Below are positions 25,797 through 34,417 of a DNA stretch of 64,000 nucleotides, piece after piece (within the stretch, counting starts at the first letter, position 1; every line of letters starts with the position of its first letter). The stretch covers positions 62,001 to 126,000 of the forward strand of contig NZ_JBHTKJ010000016.1 of NCBI RefSeq assembly GCF_042675965.1, given 5' to 3'. The DNA comes from Virgibacillus_R byunsanensis (GTDB lineage Bacteria; Bacillota; Bacilli; Bacillales; Amphibacillaceae). The notes beneath the pieces are model-generated. The model searched no databases, was not told the DNA's origin, and saw only the letters and a program-made list of their open reading frames with translations. The position numbers were made by a program, and so were the translations under genes.

Positions 25797-26282
25797 ATGC
25801 TTGATATTATTAGTTGGATTATTATAGTAGCTTTATTTTTGTTAAGTTTTGTTGGAATTATATTTCCAATTATCCCATCAGTTCTTGTGCTATGGGTAGG
25901 TTTTATACTATATCACTTTGTCATAAACGGTACCGAACTGGATTTTGTTTTTTGGGCTGTTATGGTTGTGTTCACTGTCATTCTTATTGTCTCAGATATT
26001 ATTGCTAATAGTTATTTTGTGAAAAAGTTTGGTGGGAGTAAATGGGGTGAGCGTGGTGCTGCCGTTGCTGTAATTGTTGGATCATTTATTATACCACCGT
26101 TTGGAATTATAATCGTACCTTTTATAACGGTTATTCTAATTGAAATGTATCAAAAACGTACGACAAAGGAAGCAATGCAAGCATCTATAGGATCATTAAT
26201 TGGATTCTTGAGCGGAGTGGTAGCAAAAGTTATTATTCAACTTGTAATGATTAGTTGGTTCTTTGTCGTAATACTATTTTAA
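25797..26282 (+). CDS. DUF456 membrane protein
   Basis: A 161-residue protein with four to five hydrophobic segments and the DUF456 hallmarks: IPSVLVLWVGFILYHF, the SDIIANSYFVKKFGGSKWG loop and IGSLIGFLSG with small-residue packing. Function is unknown. GGAGGA just upstream selects the ATG at 25797; an upstream ATG at 25785 is itself part of the ribosome binding site region. It is probably in one transcript with the flanking PlsY-like gene and pdxK. Confidence 0.87.
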   Translation: MLDIISWIIIVALFLLSFVGIIFPIIPSVLVLWVGFILYHFVINGTELDFVFWAVMVVFTVILIVSDIIANSYFVKKFGGSKWGERGAAVAVIVGSFIIPPFGIIIVPFITVILIEMYQKRTTKEAMQASIGSLIGFLSGVVAKVIIQLVMISWFFVVILF

Positions 26283-26301
26283 AGAGAAAGGATTTAATAA
26301 C

Positions 26302-27138
26302 ATGAGTCTTCCACCAAGAGTTATGACAATAGCAGGATCAGCAGCTGGTGGTAGTGCTGGGATTCAAGCGGATTTAAAAACGTTTCAGGAATTAGATGTC
26401 TATGGTATGAGTGTTATTACCGCCATAGTTAGCAGACACCCAATCACCAGCAAAAATGTTCATGCCCAGACTATGGAGGCTATCGAAGCGCAATTCGCCA
26501 CGGCAATGAAGCAAGTTGGAGTCGATGGACTCAAAACGGGAATGTTATTTTCTAAATCTGTGATTGAAAGAACTGCTGAGTTGATCCAACAAACTTCCAT
26601 TCAACATATAGTTGTTGATCCAGTTATGGTAGGGAAAATGGATTCAAAGCTTCTAGAAGATGATGCCATTACTATGCTAAAAGATAAGTTAATTCCTTTA
26701 GCGACAATAATAACGCCTAATGTACCTGAAGCATCACTCTTATTAGATGGCCGAACGATAGACAATATAGATGATTTAAAAACAGCGGCGGTTGACTTGT
26801 ATCAACTAGGTTCAGACTATGTGCTGGCAAAAGGCGGACGTTTAAAGGGACCGGCAATAGATGTATTATATGATGGAACAAAATCTATCCTGCTTGAATC
26901 GCCACGTATTGATACAATAAATACAAGTGGTGCAGGGTGTACGTATTCAGCGGCGATTGCTGCCTATTTGGTAAAAGGTAAGCCTGTAAGAGAAGCGGTT
27001 CACTTGGCAAAAGGTTTTGTCACAACAGCAATTCAGCATGGGTTTTCCTATACGGAAATAGTTGGCCCAACGTATCATGCGGCAATGCGAAACAGGGGTA
27101 TTGCCCATGAGATTAAACTATCTTATTGGAGGGATTAA
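26302..27138 (+). CDS. pdxK: Pyridoxine/pyridoxal/HMP kinase, dual-cysteine type
   Basis: A ribokinase-fold vitamin kinase of 278 residues, related to ThiD and to B. subtilis PdxK. It phosphorylates B6 vitamers and possibly the thiamine precursor HMP. MTIAGSAAGGSAGIQADLKT is the substrate-binding opening, and VDPVMVGK and TPNVPEASLL follow. The catalytic Asp of ordinary kinases is replaced by Cys in TSGAGCTYSAAI, as in the PLK branch studied in B. subtilis and Staphylococcus. The gene ends 2 nt before pncA. Confidence 0.9.
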   Translation: MSLPPRVMTIAGSAAGGSAGIQADLKTFQELDVYGMSVITAIVSRHPITSKNVHAQTMEAIEAQFATAMKQVGVDGLKTGMLFSKSVIERTAELIQQTSIQHIVVDPVMVGKMDSKLLEDDAITMLKDKLIPLATIITPNVPEASLLLDGRTIDNIDDLKTAAVDLYQLGSDYVLAKGGRLKGPAIDVLYDGTKSILLESPRIDTINTSGAGCTYSAAIAAYLVKGKPVREAVHLAKGFVTTAIQHGFSYTEIVGPTYHAAMRNRGIAHEIKLSYWRD

Positions 27139-27140
27139 GA

Positions 27141-27692
27141 ATGGGGAAGCGAGCATTAATTAATGTAGATTATACCAACGATTTTGTAGCAACAGATGGA
27201 ATGCTGACATGTGGAGAACCAGGACAAGATATTGAAGGAAACATTGTATCGATTACCAATGAGTTTTTAGAAGTTGGTGATTATGTAGTTTTCGCAATCG
27301 ATGCACATGAAAAGGATGATAAATTTCATCCAGAAACGAAATTATTTCCACCGCATAATATCAAGGGGACTCCAGGACGTGATTTGTACGGTGAACTAGC
27401 GGATGTGTATGAAGGAAACAAAGAGAAAGAAAATGTCTATTACTTTGATAAAACGCGCTACAGTGCATTTGCAGGCACAGATTTAGAAATTAAATTACGT
27501 GAACGCGAGATTGACGAAGTTCATTTAGTAGGTGTTTGTACAGATATTTGTGTATTGCATACCGCTGTAGATGCATATAACAAAGGTTTTAAAATAGTGG
27601 TACATCAAAATGCGGTAGCAAGCTTTAATGCTCGTGGGCATGAATGGGCTCTAGGTCACTTTACAAATACTCTAGGTGCGAAAGTAATTTAA
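27141..27692 (+). CDS. pncA: Nicotinamidase (isochorismatase-like cysteine hydrolase)
   Basis: Converts nicotinamide to nicotinate for NAD salvage. It has 183 residues. The triad is visible: Asp10 in NVDYTNDF, the Lys of FDKTRYSAF, and the nucleophile Cys in GVCTDICVLHTA, with a cis-peptide neighbourhood typical of the family. The metal-binding segment DAHEKDDKFHPE is present. GGAGGG overlaps the end of pdxK and selects the ATG at 27141 over an upstream TTG. The unit is closed by a terminator. Confidence 0.93.
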   Translation: MGKRALINVDYTNDFVATDGMLTCGEPGQDIEGNIVSITNEFLEVGDYVVFAIDAHEKDDKFHPETKLFPPHNIKGTPGRDLYGELADVYEGNKEKENVYYFDKTRYSAFAGTDLEIKLREREIDEVHLVGVCTDICVLHTAVDAYNKGFKIVVHQNAVASFNARGHEWALGHFTNTLGAKVI

Positions 27693-27698
27693 ATGAAA

Positions 27699-27737
27699 AG
27701 CTTGTAGTAAACGGATCCGTTGCTACAAGCTATTTTG
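27699..27737 (+). terminator. Terminator after pncA
   Basis: AGCTTGTAG (27699-27707) pairs with CTACAAGCT (27723-27731). The loop is closed further by ACGGATCCGT, and a short ATTTT tail follows. Confidence 0.78.
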
Positions 27738-27740
27738 TAG

Positions 27741-28062
27741 TCTAGGAAATTATAAAATTAGGAGCCTGTGGATAATTTATTTACTGCTTAAGCCACGTCC
27801 AGCTCCGACGTACAGGACGTACTAGTGCCGATGACGCCACAGGACGTGGCGTTTTCATCGGCCAGCGCCCGTGCTGTTAGTGGGCTTCCTGATCCTCCTT
27901 ACGATAAGTCAACATCGAATCGCTACCGCTCTTCGTGTTTCCTTTATCTCATGCGAATTTGGAAGATCGACTAACTTCGCCGCTTTGCGCGGCAACGTCG
28001 ACCCACCCGCGATGCGCGGGCGCAGCCCATACGTCGCTAAACGGGCGCTTGCGCTTTTGTTC
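27741..28062 (+). repeat. GC-rich intergenic repeat (family 2), long copy
   Basis: It begins TCTAGGAAATTATAAAATTA, passes through AAGCCACGTCCAGCTCCGAC, and ends GGGCGCTTGCGCTTTTGTTC. It holds several nested hairpins: GATGA-CGCCAC with GTGGCG-TCATC at 27830-27860, GCCGCTTTGCGCGGC near 27979, and CCCGCGATGCGCGGG near 28005. Shorter relatives lie at 33761, 36036 and 36821. A frame at 27871-28122 is not a gene. Confidence 0.78.
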
Positions 28063-28133
28063 ATTAGGATGTACTTATTCATTGTTCATAACTTTATCTT
28101 CAGCAAAATGAAGTCCAAATGATACAACACTAA

Positions 28134-28223
28134 GTTGAACCATTTTACAAGGCATTAGGATTTGAATTTACAGGACACGTGGTTGATGGGGAGATAAGTT
28201 CTCCACATACGAAAAACCACTGA
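28134..28223 (+). pseudogene. GNAT acetyltransferase, C-terminal remnant
   Basis: Directly after the repeat, VEPFYKALGFEFTGHVVDGE can be read to a stop at 28221. This is the last strand-helix-strand of a GNAT N-acetyltransferase (the FYxxLGFxxTGxxxxGE pattern). Nothing of the acetyl-CoA-binding part remains. The 5' two-thirds has been lost, and repeat family 2 now occupies that position. Confidence 0.7.
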
Positions 28224-28233
28224 TAGATAAGGC

Positions 28234-28262
28234 TTGACTTTACTTTCACATCCATATATATT
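28234..28262 (+). promoter_or_regulatory. proS: Promoter of the proS T-box transcript
   Basis: TTGACT (28234-28239), a 17-bp spacer, and TATATT (28257-28262). Confidence 0.68.
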
Positions 28263-28299
28263 TAGAAATATAATACATGAAACGTTGAAAAGGATTAGT

Positions 28300-28525
28300 A
28301 CATTTTGACCGTCTTTTATAGAGAGGAAATGGATGCTGAAAATTTCCAAAGACATAAAATGGAACCTGCCTTCCGAGTTCGCCATCAGAAAAGCATTTCT
28401 GCTGTAAGATGTGCGCGGTGATCAACCGTTATTATGCCAAGTGTACAAGGGCTAAACTTAGTCTTGTAAACAAGGGTGGTACCACCAACCTCGGTCCCTT
28501 TTCGGATGGAGGATTTTTTGTGTTC
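28300..28525 (+). promoter_or_regulatory. proS: T-box riboswitch controlling proS
   Basis: The conserved T-box core GGGTGGTACCACC (28474-28486) is present. It lies in an antiterminator that competes with a terminator made from CCTCGGTCC and GGATGGAGG (about 28488-28515), followed by six T. Stem I begins near AGAGAGGAAATGGATGCTG (28320-28338), which carries the usual AGAG-like and GA-rich motifs. CCT triplets at 28365-28367 and 28369-28371 are candidates for the proline specifier; I could not fold the loop well enough to choose. Uncharged tRNA-Pro should allow read-through into proS. Confidence 0.93.
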
Positions 28526-28560
28526 TGTTAATAATAAATTTAAATAAAGAGGTGTTTAGT

Positions 28561-30000
28561 ATGGGTAAAAAAAATAAGCAGTTTGTTGAAAAAATTACCG
28601 CTATGGAAGATGATTTCGCACAATGGTATACAGATGTCGTAAAACAAGCAGATTTAGTTGATTATGGTCCAGTACGCGGAACGATGATTATTAAGCCTGA
28701 AGGTTTCGCAATATGGGAAAACATTCGTGATGAATTGGATCGCCAAATTAAAGCAACTGGTCATTCGAATGTATCGTTTCCCTTATTTATACCGGAAAGC
28801 CTACTGCAAAAGGAAAAGGACCATGTCGAGGGGTTCGCACCTGAAGTGGCATGGGTAACACACGGTGGGGAAGAAGAACTAAGTGAGCGCCTAGTTGTTC
28901 GACCAACATCTGAAGCACTTTTTTGTGAATATTATTCCAAAAATATTCACTCTTACCGCGACCTTCCAATGCTTTATAATCAGTGGAGTAATGTAGTTCG
29001 TTGGGAAAAAACCACTCGTCCATTCCTACGCTCACTAGAATTTTTATGGCAAGAGGGACATACCGCGCACGCAACATATGAAGATGCTGCAGAAGAAACG
29101 GAAAGAATGCTCGGTGTATATGCAGATGTTGTTGAGAACTATTTAGCAATCCCAGTAATTCATGGACGTAAAACAGAAAAAGAAAAGTTTGCTGGAGCAA
29201 AGTACACATTGACAATTGAAAGCTTAATGCATGATGGTAAAGCATTACAATCTGGAACTTCCCACCATTTCGGCTCGGGATTTGCAGAAGCATTTGATAT
29301 TACGTATCTAGATGAAAATGGGGACCAACAATATGTACATCAAACCTCTTGGGGAATTACTACACGATTAATCGGTGCATTAATTATGGTCCATGGGGAC
29401 AACCGTGGACTTGTTGTTCCGCCGCGCATAGCACCAACACAGGCAATGATTGTACCAATAGCACAACATAAAGAAGGTGTGTTGGATCATGCGTATGATT
29501 TACGTGATCGCTTAAAAGATATCGCTCGAGTAAATATTGATCCAAGTGATAAAATGCCAGGTTGGAAATTCAATGAGTATGAAATGAAAGGTATTCCAGT
29601 TCGTATTGAAATGGGACCAAAGGATATTGAAAAAGAACAAGTAGTACTAGTACGCCGGGATACAGGTGAAAAAGAATTCGTGGCACTTAATGAGCTAGAG
29701 GAACGTTTACCTATATTATTAGAGGAAATTCAACAGAACCTGTATAATAAAGCACTTGAGCATAGAAATGAAATGACTACTGTTGTAACGGATATGGAAG
29801 AATTCAAACAAACGCTTGATCAAAAAGCAGGATTCATAAAAGCTATGTGGTGTGGAGATCTTGCATGTGAAGAAAAGATTAAAGAAGAAACAACAGCAAC
29901 ATCTCGTTGTATTCCTTTTGAACAAGAAAAAGTAGCTGATTCGTGTGTATGCTGTGAGAAACAAGCTAAAGAATTAGTTTATTGGGCAAAAGCATATTAA
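28561..30000 (+). CDS. proS: Prolyl-tRNA synthetase, type 3 (archaeal/eukaryotic-like)
   Basis: Class II synthetase of 479 residues. It lacks the INS editing insertion of the usual bacterial ProRS (about 565 residues) and instead has the C-terminal zinc-binding extension (MWCGDLACEEKIK, RCIPF, CVCCEKQ, ending in Tyr), the form also called ProS type 3. Motif 2 lies in RWEKTTRPFLRSLEFLWQEG and motif 3 in GDNRGLVVPPRIAP. The start is the ATG after AAAGAGGTG. Without its own editing domain, mischarged Ala-tRNA-Pro would need a separate editor, not in this window. Confidence 0.96.
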   Translation: MGKKNKQFVEKITAMEDDFAQWYTDVVKQADLVDYGPVRGTMIIKPEGFAIWENIRDELDRQIKATGHSNVSFPLFIPESLLQKEKDHVEGFAPEVAWVTHGGEEELSERLVVRPTSEALFCEYYSKNIHSYRDLPMLYNQWSNVVRWEKTTRPFLRSLEFLWQEGHTAHATYEDAAEETERMLGVYADVVENYLAIPVIHGRKTEKEKFAGAKYTLTIESLMHDGKALQSGTSHHFGSGFAEAFDITYLDENGDQQYVHQTSWGITTRLIGALIMVHGDNRGLVVPPRIAPTQAMIVPIAQHKEGVLDHAYDLRDRLKDIARVNIDPSDKMPGWKFNEYEMKGIPVRIEMGPKDIEKEQVVLVRRDTGEKEFVALNELEERLPILLEEIQQNLYNKALEHRNEMTTVVTDMEEFKQTLDQKAGFIKAMWCGDLACEEKIKEETTATSRCIPFEQEKVADSCVCCEKQAKELVYWAKAY

Positions 30001-30012
30001 TAGGTAATCAGC

Positions 30013-30042
30013 GGGAGCGCAGTATAAATGCGCTCCCTCTTC
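30013..30042 (+). terminator. Terminator after proS
   Basis: GGGAGCGCA (30013-30021) pairs with TGCGCTCCC (30029-30037) across a 7-nt loop; the tail TCTTCT is only partly U-rich. Confidence 0.75.
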
Positions 30043-30048
30043 TATTGG

Positions 30049-30194
30049 TGGATAAGAACGTATAAAACGTTCTTATCCACATAAGTGCAACTATAGCTTT
30101 CGCCATGAAGGCTTGCACTCCAAAGCATAAGGGCTTCTAAGAAAGCAAAGTACGCTTACTAAGAATCCCTTTAACGATAAGCCAAGTTTTCTAA
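30049..30194 (+). repeat. Dispersed hairpin repeat (family 1), copy E with internal insert
   Basis: GTGGATAAGAACGTATAAAA, then CGTTCTTATCCAC is a compensated first hairpin. The second half is interrupted after GGCTTG by about 60 bp (CACTCCAAAGCATAAGGGC ... AATCCCTTTAA) before CGATAAGCCAAGTTTTCTAA. The same insert occurs in copy F at 36200. Confidence 0.86.
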
Positions 30195-30304
30195 TAAGCA
30201 AAAAATAGTTGATATAAATGTAAAAAACTATTGCCTTGGTTACGTGATTTGTGTTATAAATATACATAGTAATTAATAAATATACATCTTCAGTGGAGGA
30301 AAAC

Positions 30305-31462
30305 ATGAAAAGTCAGTTAACAATTGAGATAGAAAAAATACAAAAAAATCTTTGGGATATGAGTCAATACCTTTACGAAAATCCAGAATTAGGAGATCAG
30401 GAATACCAGTCTATGAAGTTGCTAACTAAATTTTTAGCTGATCATAATTTTAATATTGAGACTGGGATTGTAAATAGAGATACTGCGTTTAAAGCAGCAT
30501 ATAAAAGCGGAAAGCCAGGTCCAACTATTGCATACTTAGCTGAATATGATGCATTACCTGGTGTAGGTCATGGATGTGGGCATAATATGATTGGCACAAT
30601 CGGCGTTGGTGCTGGTGTTATACTCAGCAAACTAGTAGATGAAATTGGTGGGAATGTAGTAGTTTTAGGTACACCAGCTGAGGAGACAAACGGTGCAAAG
30701 GTTCCGATGAGTGAGGAAGGAACTTTTGATGATGTCGATGTTGCCATGATCCTGCATCCTGGTGATCAATCGTATGAAAGTGGGGAAGCACTAGCAATGG
30801 ATGCGATACAATTTGCATATGCAGGCAAATCATCTCACGCAGCTGCATCCCCTGAAGAAGGAATTAATGCATTAGATAGTGTGATTCAGCTTTTTAATGG
30901 TATTAACGCACTTCGTGAACACCTTCCATCTGATGTTCGTATCCACGGTGTCATCTCTGAAGGTGGACAGGCTGCCAATGTGGTACCAGATAAAGCAGTA
31001 GCGAATTTTTACATTCGTGCTAAAGAGCGAACCTGTTTAGATGAGGTTGTTGGAAAAGTGAAAAACATCGCAAATGGTGCAGCCCTTATGACTGGGGCAA
31101 CATTAGAAATATCGAATTATGAGTTGAGCTATGATAATATGATTACTAATAAAGCTCTCTCCAACGTATTCACTCAAAATTTGCATGAAACGAGTGAGCA
31201 ACCAATTCATCCTGCAAAACAAGGTTATGGATCCATCGATATGGGTAATGTAAGTCATGTTGTGCCGGCAATTCATCCTTATATCGGCTTACACGAAAAA
31301 GGCTTAATTGCACATACAAAAGAATTTGCTGACAAAACAATTACCAAAGAAGGTCGCCAAGCTGTGGCTGATGGTGCGCTTTCGTTAGCACAAACTGGAT
31401 ATGATTTAATAGTGGACAAAGCATTACTAACGAAAGTACAAAATGAATTTAAAAAAGGTTAA
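30305..31462 (+). CDS. M20-family amidohydrolase (PM20D2/AbgB-like)
   Basis: A 385-residue cytoplasmic metallopeptidase of the M20 family. AYLAEYDALPGVGHGCGHNM holds the first metal-binding and catalytic region, GTPAEETNGAK the catalytic and metal-binding Glu pair, GKSSHAAASPEEG the dimerisation-domain entry, and EGGQAANVVPDKA the lid region. A closing metal-binding His lies near HPYIGLHE. These enzymes remove acyl or aminoacyl groups from small amides. GGAGG selects the ATG at 30305. It heads an operon with a complete ABC importer, so it probably processes what that importer brings in. Confidence 0.9.
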   Translation: MKSQLTIEIEKIQKNLWDMSQYLYENPELGDQEYQSMKLLTKFLADHNFNIETGIVNRDTAFKAAYKSGKPGPTIAYLAEYDALPGVGHGCGHNMIGTIGVGAGVILSKLVDEIGGNVVVLGTPAEETNGAKVPMSEEGTFDDVDVAMILHPGDQSYESGEALAMDAIQFAYAGKSSHAAASPEEGINALDSVIQLFNGINALREHLPSDVRIHGVISEGGQAANVVPDKAVANFYIRAKERTCLDEVVGKVKNIANGAALMTGATLEISNYELSYDNMITNKALSNVFTQNLHETSEQPIHPAKQGYGSIDMGNVSHVVPAIHPYIGLHEKGLIAHTKEFADKTITKEGRQAVADGALSLAQTGYDLIVDKALLTKVQNEFKKG

Positions 31463-31524
31463 TTTTTATGCACTGCAATGTATAAAAATACTAAATTTTT
31501 TATAAATATAAGGGAGAGATTTTA

Positions 31525-32307
31525 ATGAAATTTTCAATTAGCAAGTTAATCATATTTATAGTAATGGCGAGTGTAATGGTTGCATGTGGGGACAGTAATA
31601 ATGATGAAGATTCTTCAACGGATGCATCTCAAGATAAAGAAGTTTTAAAAATGGCTACTTCAGCCGATTTTCCTCCGTTCGAATCGCGTGACACAGAAGG
31701 TAATTTTGAAGGGTTTGACATAGATCTTGCACATAAGATTGCAGAAGAATTAGGATATGAATTGGAAATTGAAGATATGAGCTTTGATGGGTTGATCGGA
31801 GCGTTACAATCTGGCCGTGTTGATATGGTAATGGCTGGTATGAGTACAACAGAAAAACGTCAAAAGAATGTTGATTTTTCAAATGAGTATAACCGTTCAG
31901 GTGAAATGTTCATTAGTAAAGCAGATGCGTCTATTGAAAGCCTGGAAAACCTAGAAGGGAAAACAGTCGGTGTTCAACTTGGCACAATCCAAGAAGAAGG
32001 TGCAGAAAAACTTAGTGAAGAATATGGATTTGAGGTTAAAAAGGTTGATGATGCAAGTATTCTAATCCAAGAACTTAATTCAAATCGTATCGATGTTGGT
32101 TACATGGATAAAACAGTTGCTGTTGGATATGTAGACGAACAAGGCTTTGTCGGATTTGATGATCCTACAACAGTTTCACCAGGTATGGGTGTTGCATTTC
32201 CAAAGGATAGTGAACTTGTGGAGGATGTAAATAACATACTTGAAGATTTAGAAGAAAGTGGAGAATTAGACGAACTAAAAGATAAATGGCTATCTGATTC
32301 AGAGTAA
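31525..32307 (+). CDS. Amino-acid-type ABC transporter, binding lipoprotein
   Basis: A 260-residue binding protein with lipobox (ASVMVACGD, Cys21) and a short acidic linker. The family 3 solute-binding fold shows MATSADFPPFESRDTEGNF, GFDIDLAHKIAEELG, GRVDMVMAGMSTTEKR and VGVQLGTIQEEGA. The Arg of TTEKRQKNVDFS suggests an alpha-carboxylate ligand. AGGGAGAG precedes the ATG. No terminator separates it from the M20 gene 62 nt upstream. Confidence 0.92.
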   Translation: MKFSISKLIIFIVMASVMVACGDSNNDEDSSTDASQDKEVLKMATSADFPPFESRDTEGNFEGFDIDLAHKIAEELGYELEIEDMSFDGLIGALQSGRVDMVMAGMSTTEKRQKNVDFSNEYNRSGEMFISKADASIESLENLEGKTVGVQLGTIQEEGAEKLSEEYGFEVKKVDDASILIQELNSNRIDVGYMDKTVAVGYVDEQGFVGFDDPTTVSPGMGVAFPKDSELVEDVNNILEDLEESGELDELKDKWLSDSE

Positions 32308-32342
32308 GTAACGTACAAGCTAGAAAGGTGAGGTGATAAGGC

Positions 32343-33002
32343 ATGAACTTGGACTTTAGCCAACTCGTGCCTTATATTCCTTTTATACTTGAGGGAATAT
32401 GGGCTACATTAAAATTCGTAAGTGTTTCGATAGTAGTAGGTTTTATATTAGGTACCCTGTTAGCACTATGTAAAATAACAAAGCTTCCATTTTTAAAAGG
32501 CTTTGCAGATGCATATACATCTATCTTCCGTGGGACACCACTAATTCTACAATTAATGATTATTTATTTTGCAGTACCCCAGTTAACTGGCTATGATATA
32601 TCCGCATTTTTATCCGCGATATTGGCATTTGGTTTAAATTCATCAGCATATGTTTCTGAAATCATTCGAGCAGGTATCATGGCAGTTGATCGTGGACAAA
32701 CAGAAGCTGCCGAAGCGTTAGGAATCCCCTATAAACCTATGATGATCAATATAATTTTACCACAGGCACTAAAAAACATATTACCCGCGTTGATGAATGA
32801 GTTTATTACGTTAACAAAGGAATCCGCAATCGTGTCTGTAATTGGGTACTTGGACTTAATGCGTAGAGCACAAATTGTTGGGTCTGATATATATCGGAAC
32901 TTCGAGCCGCTGTTGTTTGCCGGACTAATTTATTGGGTAATAGTTTTCATTCTCACACAAATTGGTAATGTTGTAGAACGGAGGCTTCGTCATAGTGATT
33001 AA
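32343..33002 (+). CDS. Amino-acid-type ABC transporter, permease
   Basis: A 219-residue permease of the HisMQ/GlnP type with about five spans. IFRGTPLILQLMIIYF is the typical central segment, and the EAA loop VDRGQTEAAEALGIPYK contacts the ATPase. AGGTGAGG lies before the ATG. It overlaps the next gene by 8 nt. Confidence 0.93.
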   Translation: MNLDFSQLVPYIPFILEGIWATLKFVSVSIVVGFILGTLLALCKITKLPFLKGFADAYTSIFRGTPLILQLMIIYFAVPQLTGYDISAFLSAILAFGLNSSAYVSEIIRAGIMAVDRGQTEAAEALGIPYKPMMINIILPQALKNILPALMNEFITLTKESAIVSVIGYLDLMRRAQIVGSDIYRNFEPLLFAGLIYWVIVFILTQIGNVVERRLRHSD

Positions 33003-33717
33003 GGTAGAGAATATTACGAAAGAATTTGGCAAAAACACTGTTTTAAAAGATATAACTACTTCTGTCAATAAAGGTGAAGTAGTTGCTGTTATTGGGCCTT
33101 CAGGATCTGGGAAATCTACATTTCTTCGGTGCTTAAATTTATTGGAGGAACCAACATCAGGTCATATTTGGGTAGATAATCAAGAAATCACGAGTGCGAA
33201 AGCAGCTAAAATGGACGTTCGTAAGCAAATTGGTATGGTATTTCAACATTTTCATTTGTTTCCGCATATGACTGTACTAAATAATGTTGCCTATGCACCG
33301 CAAACAGTAAGGAACGTAAAAAAGGCTGAAGCAGAGTCTACGGCTAAAGAACTAATTGCAAAAGTAGGGTTAACAGAAAAGTTGGATGCATATCCAAACC
33401 GCTTATCTGGTGGTCAGAAGCAGCGTGTTGCTATTGCAAGAGCCTTGGCGATGGAGCCTGAGGTTATGCTTTTTGATGAACCAACATCCGCACTTGATCC
33501 AGAAATGGTAAAAGAAGTGTTGGATGTTATGAAGGATTTGGCACAATCAGGAATGACAATGGTAGTCGTGACACATGAGATGAATTTTGCCAAAGAAGTT
33601 GCCGACAGAATTTTATTTTTGGATGAGGGAAACTTGATGGAAGAAGGAGACCCAACAGCATTCTTTAATCAACCAAAAACGAATCGGGCAAAAGAATTTT
33701 TAGCAAAAATACTATAA
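32995..33717 (+). CDS. Amino-acid-type ABC transporter, ATPase
   Basis: A 240-residue GlnQ-type ATPase. It shows Walker A GPSGSGKST, Q-loop VFQHFHLFPHM, signature LSGGQKQRVAIARAL, Walker B VMLFDEPTSALD and switch VTHEM. It starts at GTG with GGAGG upstream, inside the permease gene. It is the last gene before the terminator. The operon (M20 hydrolase, binding protein, permease, ATPase) forms a self-contained uptake-and-cleavage unit. Confidence 0.93.
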   Translation: MIKVENITKEFGKNTVLKDITTSVNKGEVVAVIGPSGSGKSTFLRCLNLLEEPTSGHIWVDNQEITSAKAAKMDVRKQIGMVFQHFHLFPHMTVLNNVAYAPQTVRNVKKAEAESTAKELIAKVGLTEKLDAYPNRLSGGQKQRVAIARALAMEPEVMLFDEPTSALDPEMVKEVLDVMKDLAQSGMTMVVVTHEMNFAKEVADRILFLDEGNLMEEGDPTAFFNQPKTNRAKEFLAKIL

Positions 33718-33718
33718 C

Positions 33719-33756
33719 AAAGCACTCAGAGAGTACCAAGCTCCTGAGTGCTTTTT
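33719..33756 (+). terminator. Terminator after the M20/ABC operon
   Basis: AAAGCACTCAG (33719-33729) pairs with CTGAGTGCTTT (33744-33754), and the T run ends at 33755. Confidence 0.9.
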
Positions 33757-33760
33757 ATGT

Positions 33761-33831
33761 GAAAGAAAGTATAACTTAAAAGTCATGTATTTCAATAAAG
33801 AGTCAGTCACATCAAGCTTCAGAAGTCTGCG
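33761..33831 (+). repeat. GC-rich intergenic repeat (family 2), 5' fragment
   Basis: GAAAGAAAGTATAACTTAAA, AGTCATG and GTCAGTCACATCAAGCTTC parallel the beginning of the copy at 36036 (AAAGAAAGTATACAACTTG, AAAGTTATG, CCAGCCACGTCTAAC). The rest of the unit is missing. Confidence 0.55.
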
Positions 33832-33838
33832 CTGTTGC

Positions 33839-34315
33839 TCAGGGAATTAGTTTTTCAATGTCTTTTCTAATAGTTTCAGGATTTGTTTGTGGCGCATATC
33901 TTTCAATTACTTCACCATTTTTGTCTACCAAAAACTTCGTAAAGTTCCACTTAATTTGTTTGGTTATCAGGCCTTTGGCTTGTTGTGTTAAATACACAAA
34001 AAGTGGATGTGCATGATCACCTTTCACGTCAACCTTGCTGAGCATTTTGAAAGATACACCATAATTGCGTTGGCAAAAATTTGATATCTCAGCATCTGTT
34101 CCAGGATCTTGATTATTGAACTGGTTACATGGGAACCCCAAAACTTCAAAACCTTGATCCTTATAGTCCTCATATAACTTTTGTAACCCTTCAAATTGTG
34201 GAGTAAATCCACATTCACTAGCCGTATTCACAATAAGAAGAACGTTTCCTTTATAATCTGCAAGTGATTTTTCTTCACCTAGCATCGTTTTTGCGGAATA
34301 ATCGTGTACACTAAT
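33839..34315 (-). CDS. Glutathione peroxidase-family (thiol) peroxidase with ATT start
   Basis: Reduces peroxides using thioredoxin-type donors, as most bacterial family members do. It is 158 residues when read from ATT at 34315. The peroxidatic Cys (about residue 35) is in NTASECGFTPQ, with FPCNQFNNQDPG carrying Gln and the second Cys, and KWNFTKFLVD the Trp and Asn. Homologues begin M-S-V-x-D-Y, and here the matching codons are ATT-AGT-GTA-CAC-GAT-TAT, with AAAGGAGG nine nt before ATT. The first ATG (34285) would drop the first beta strand and has no ribosome binding site. So either ATT initiates or the start codon is mutated. Confidence 0.85.
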   Translation of the reverse strand: MSVHDYSAKTMLGEEKSLADYKGNVLLIVNTASECGFTPQFEGLQKLYEDYKDQGFEVLGFPCNQFNNQDPGTDAEISNFCQRNYGVSFKMLSKVDVKGDHAHPLFVYLTQQAKGLITKQIKWNFTKFLVDKNGEVIERYAPQTNPETIRKDIEKLIP

Positions 34316-34417
34316 TGGAATCAGCCTCCTTTTATCAAAAGAATAGCAACATGCTATACACTTGTCAAAATATTGAGATTACCTTCAAGTATACATATAA
34401 ATAAATATTTTGGCCAA

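Noticed and set aside
27871..28122. An 83-codon open frame
   Set aside because: It coincides with the GC-rich family 2 repeat and its nested hairpins.
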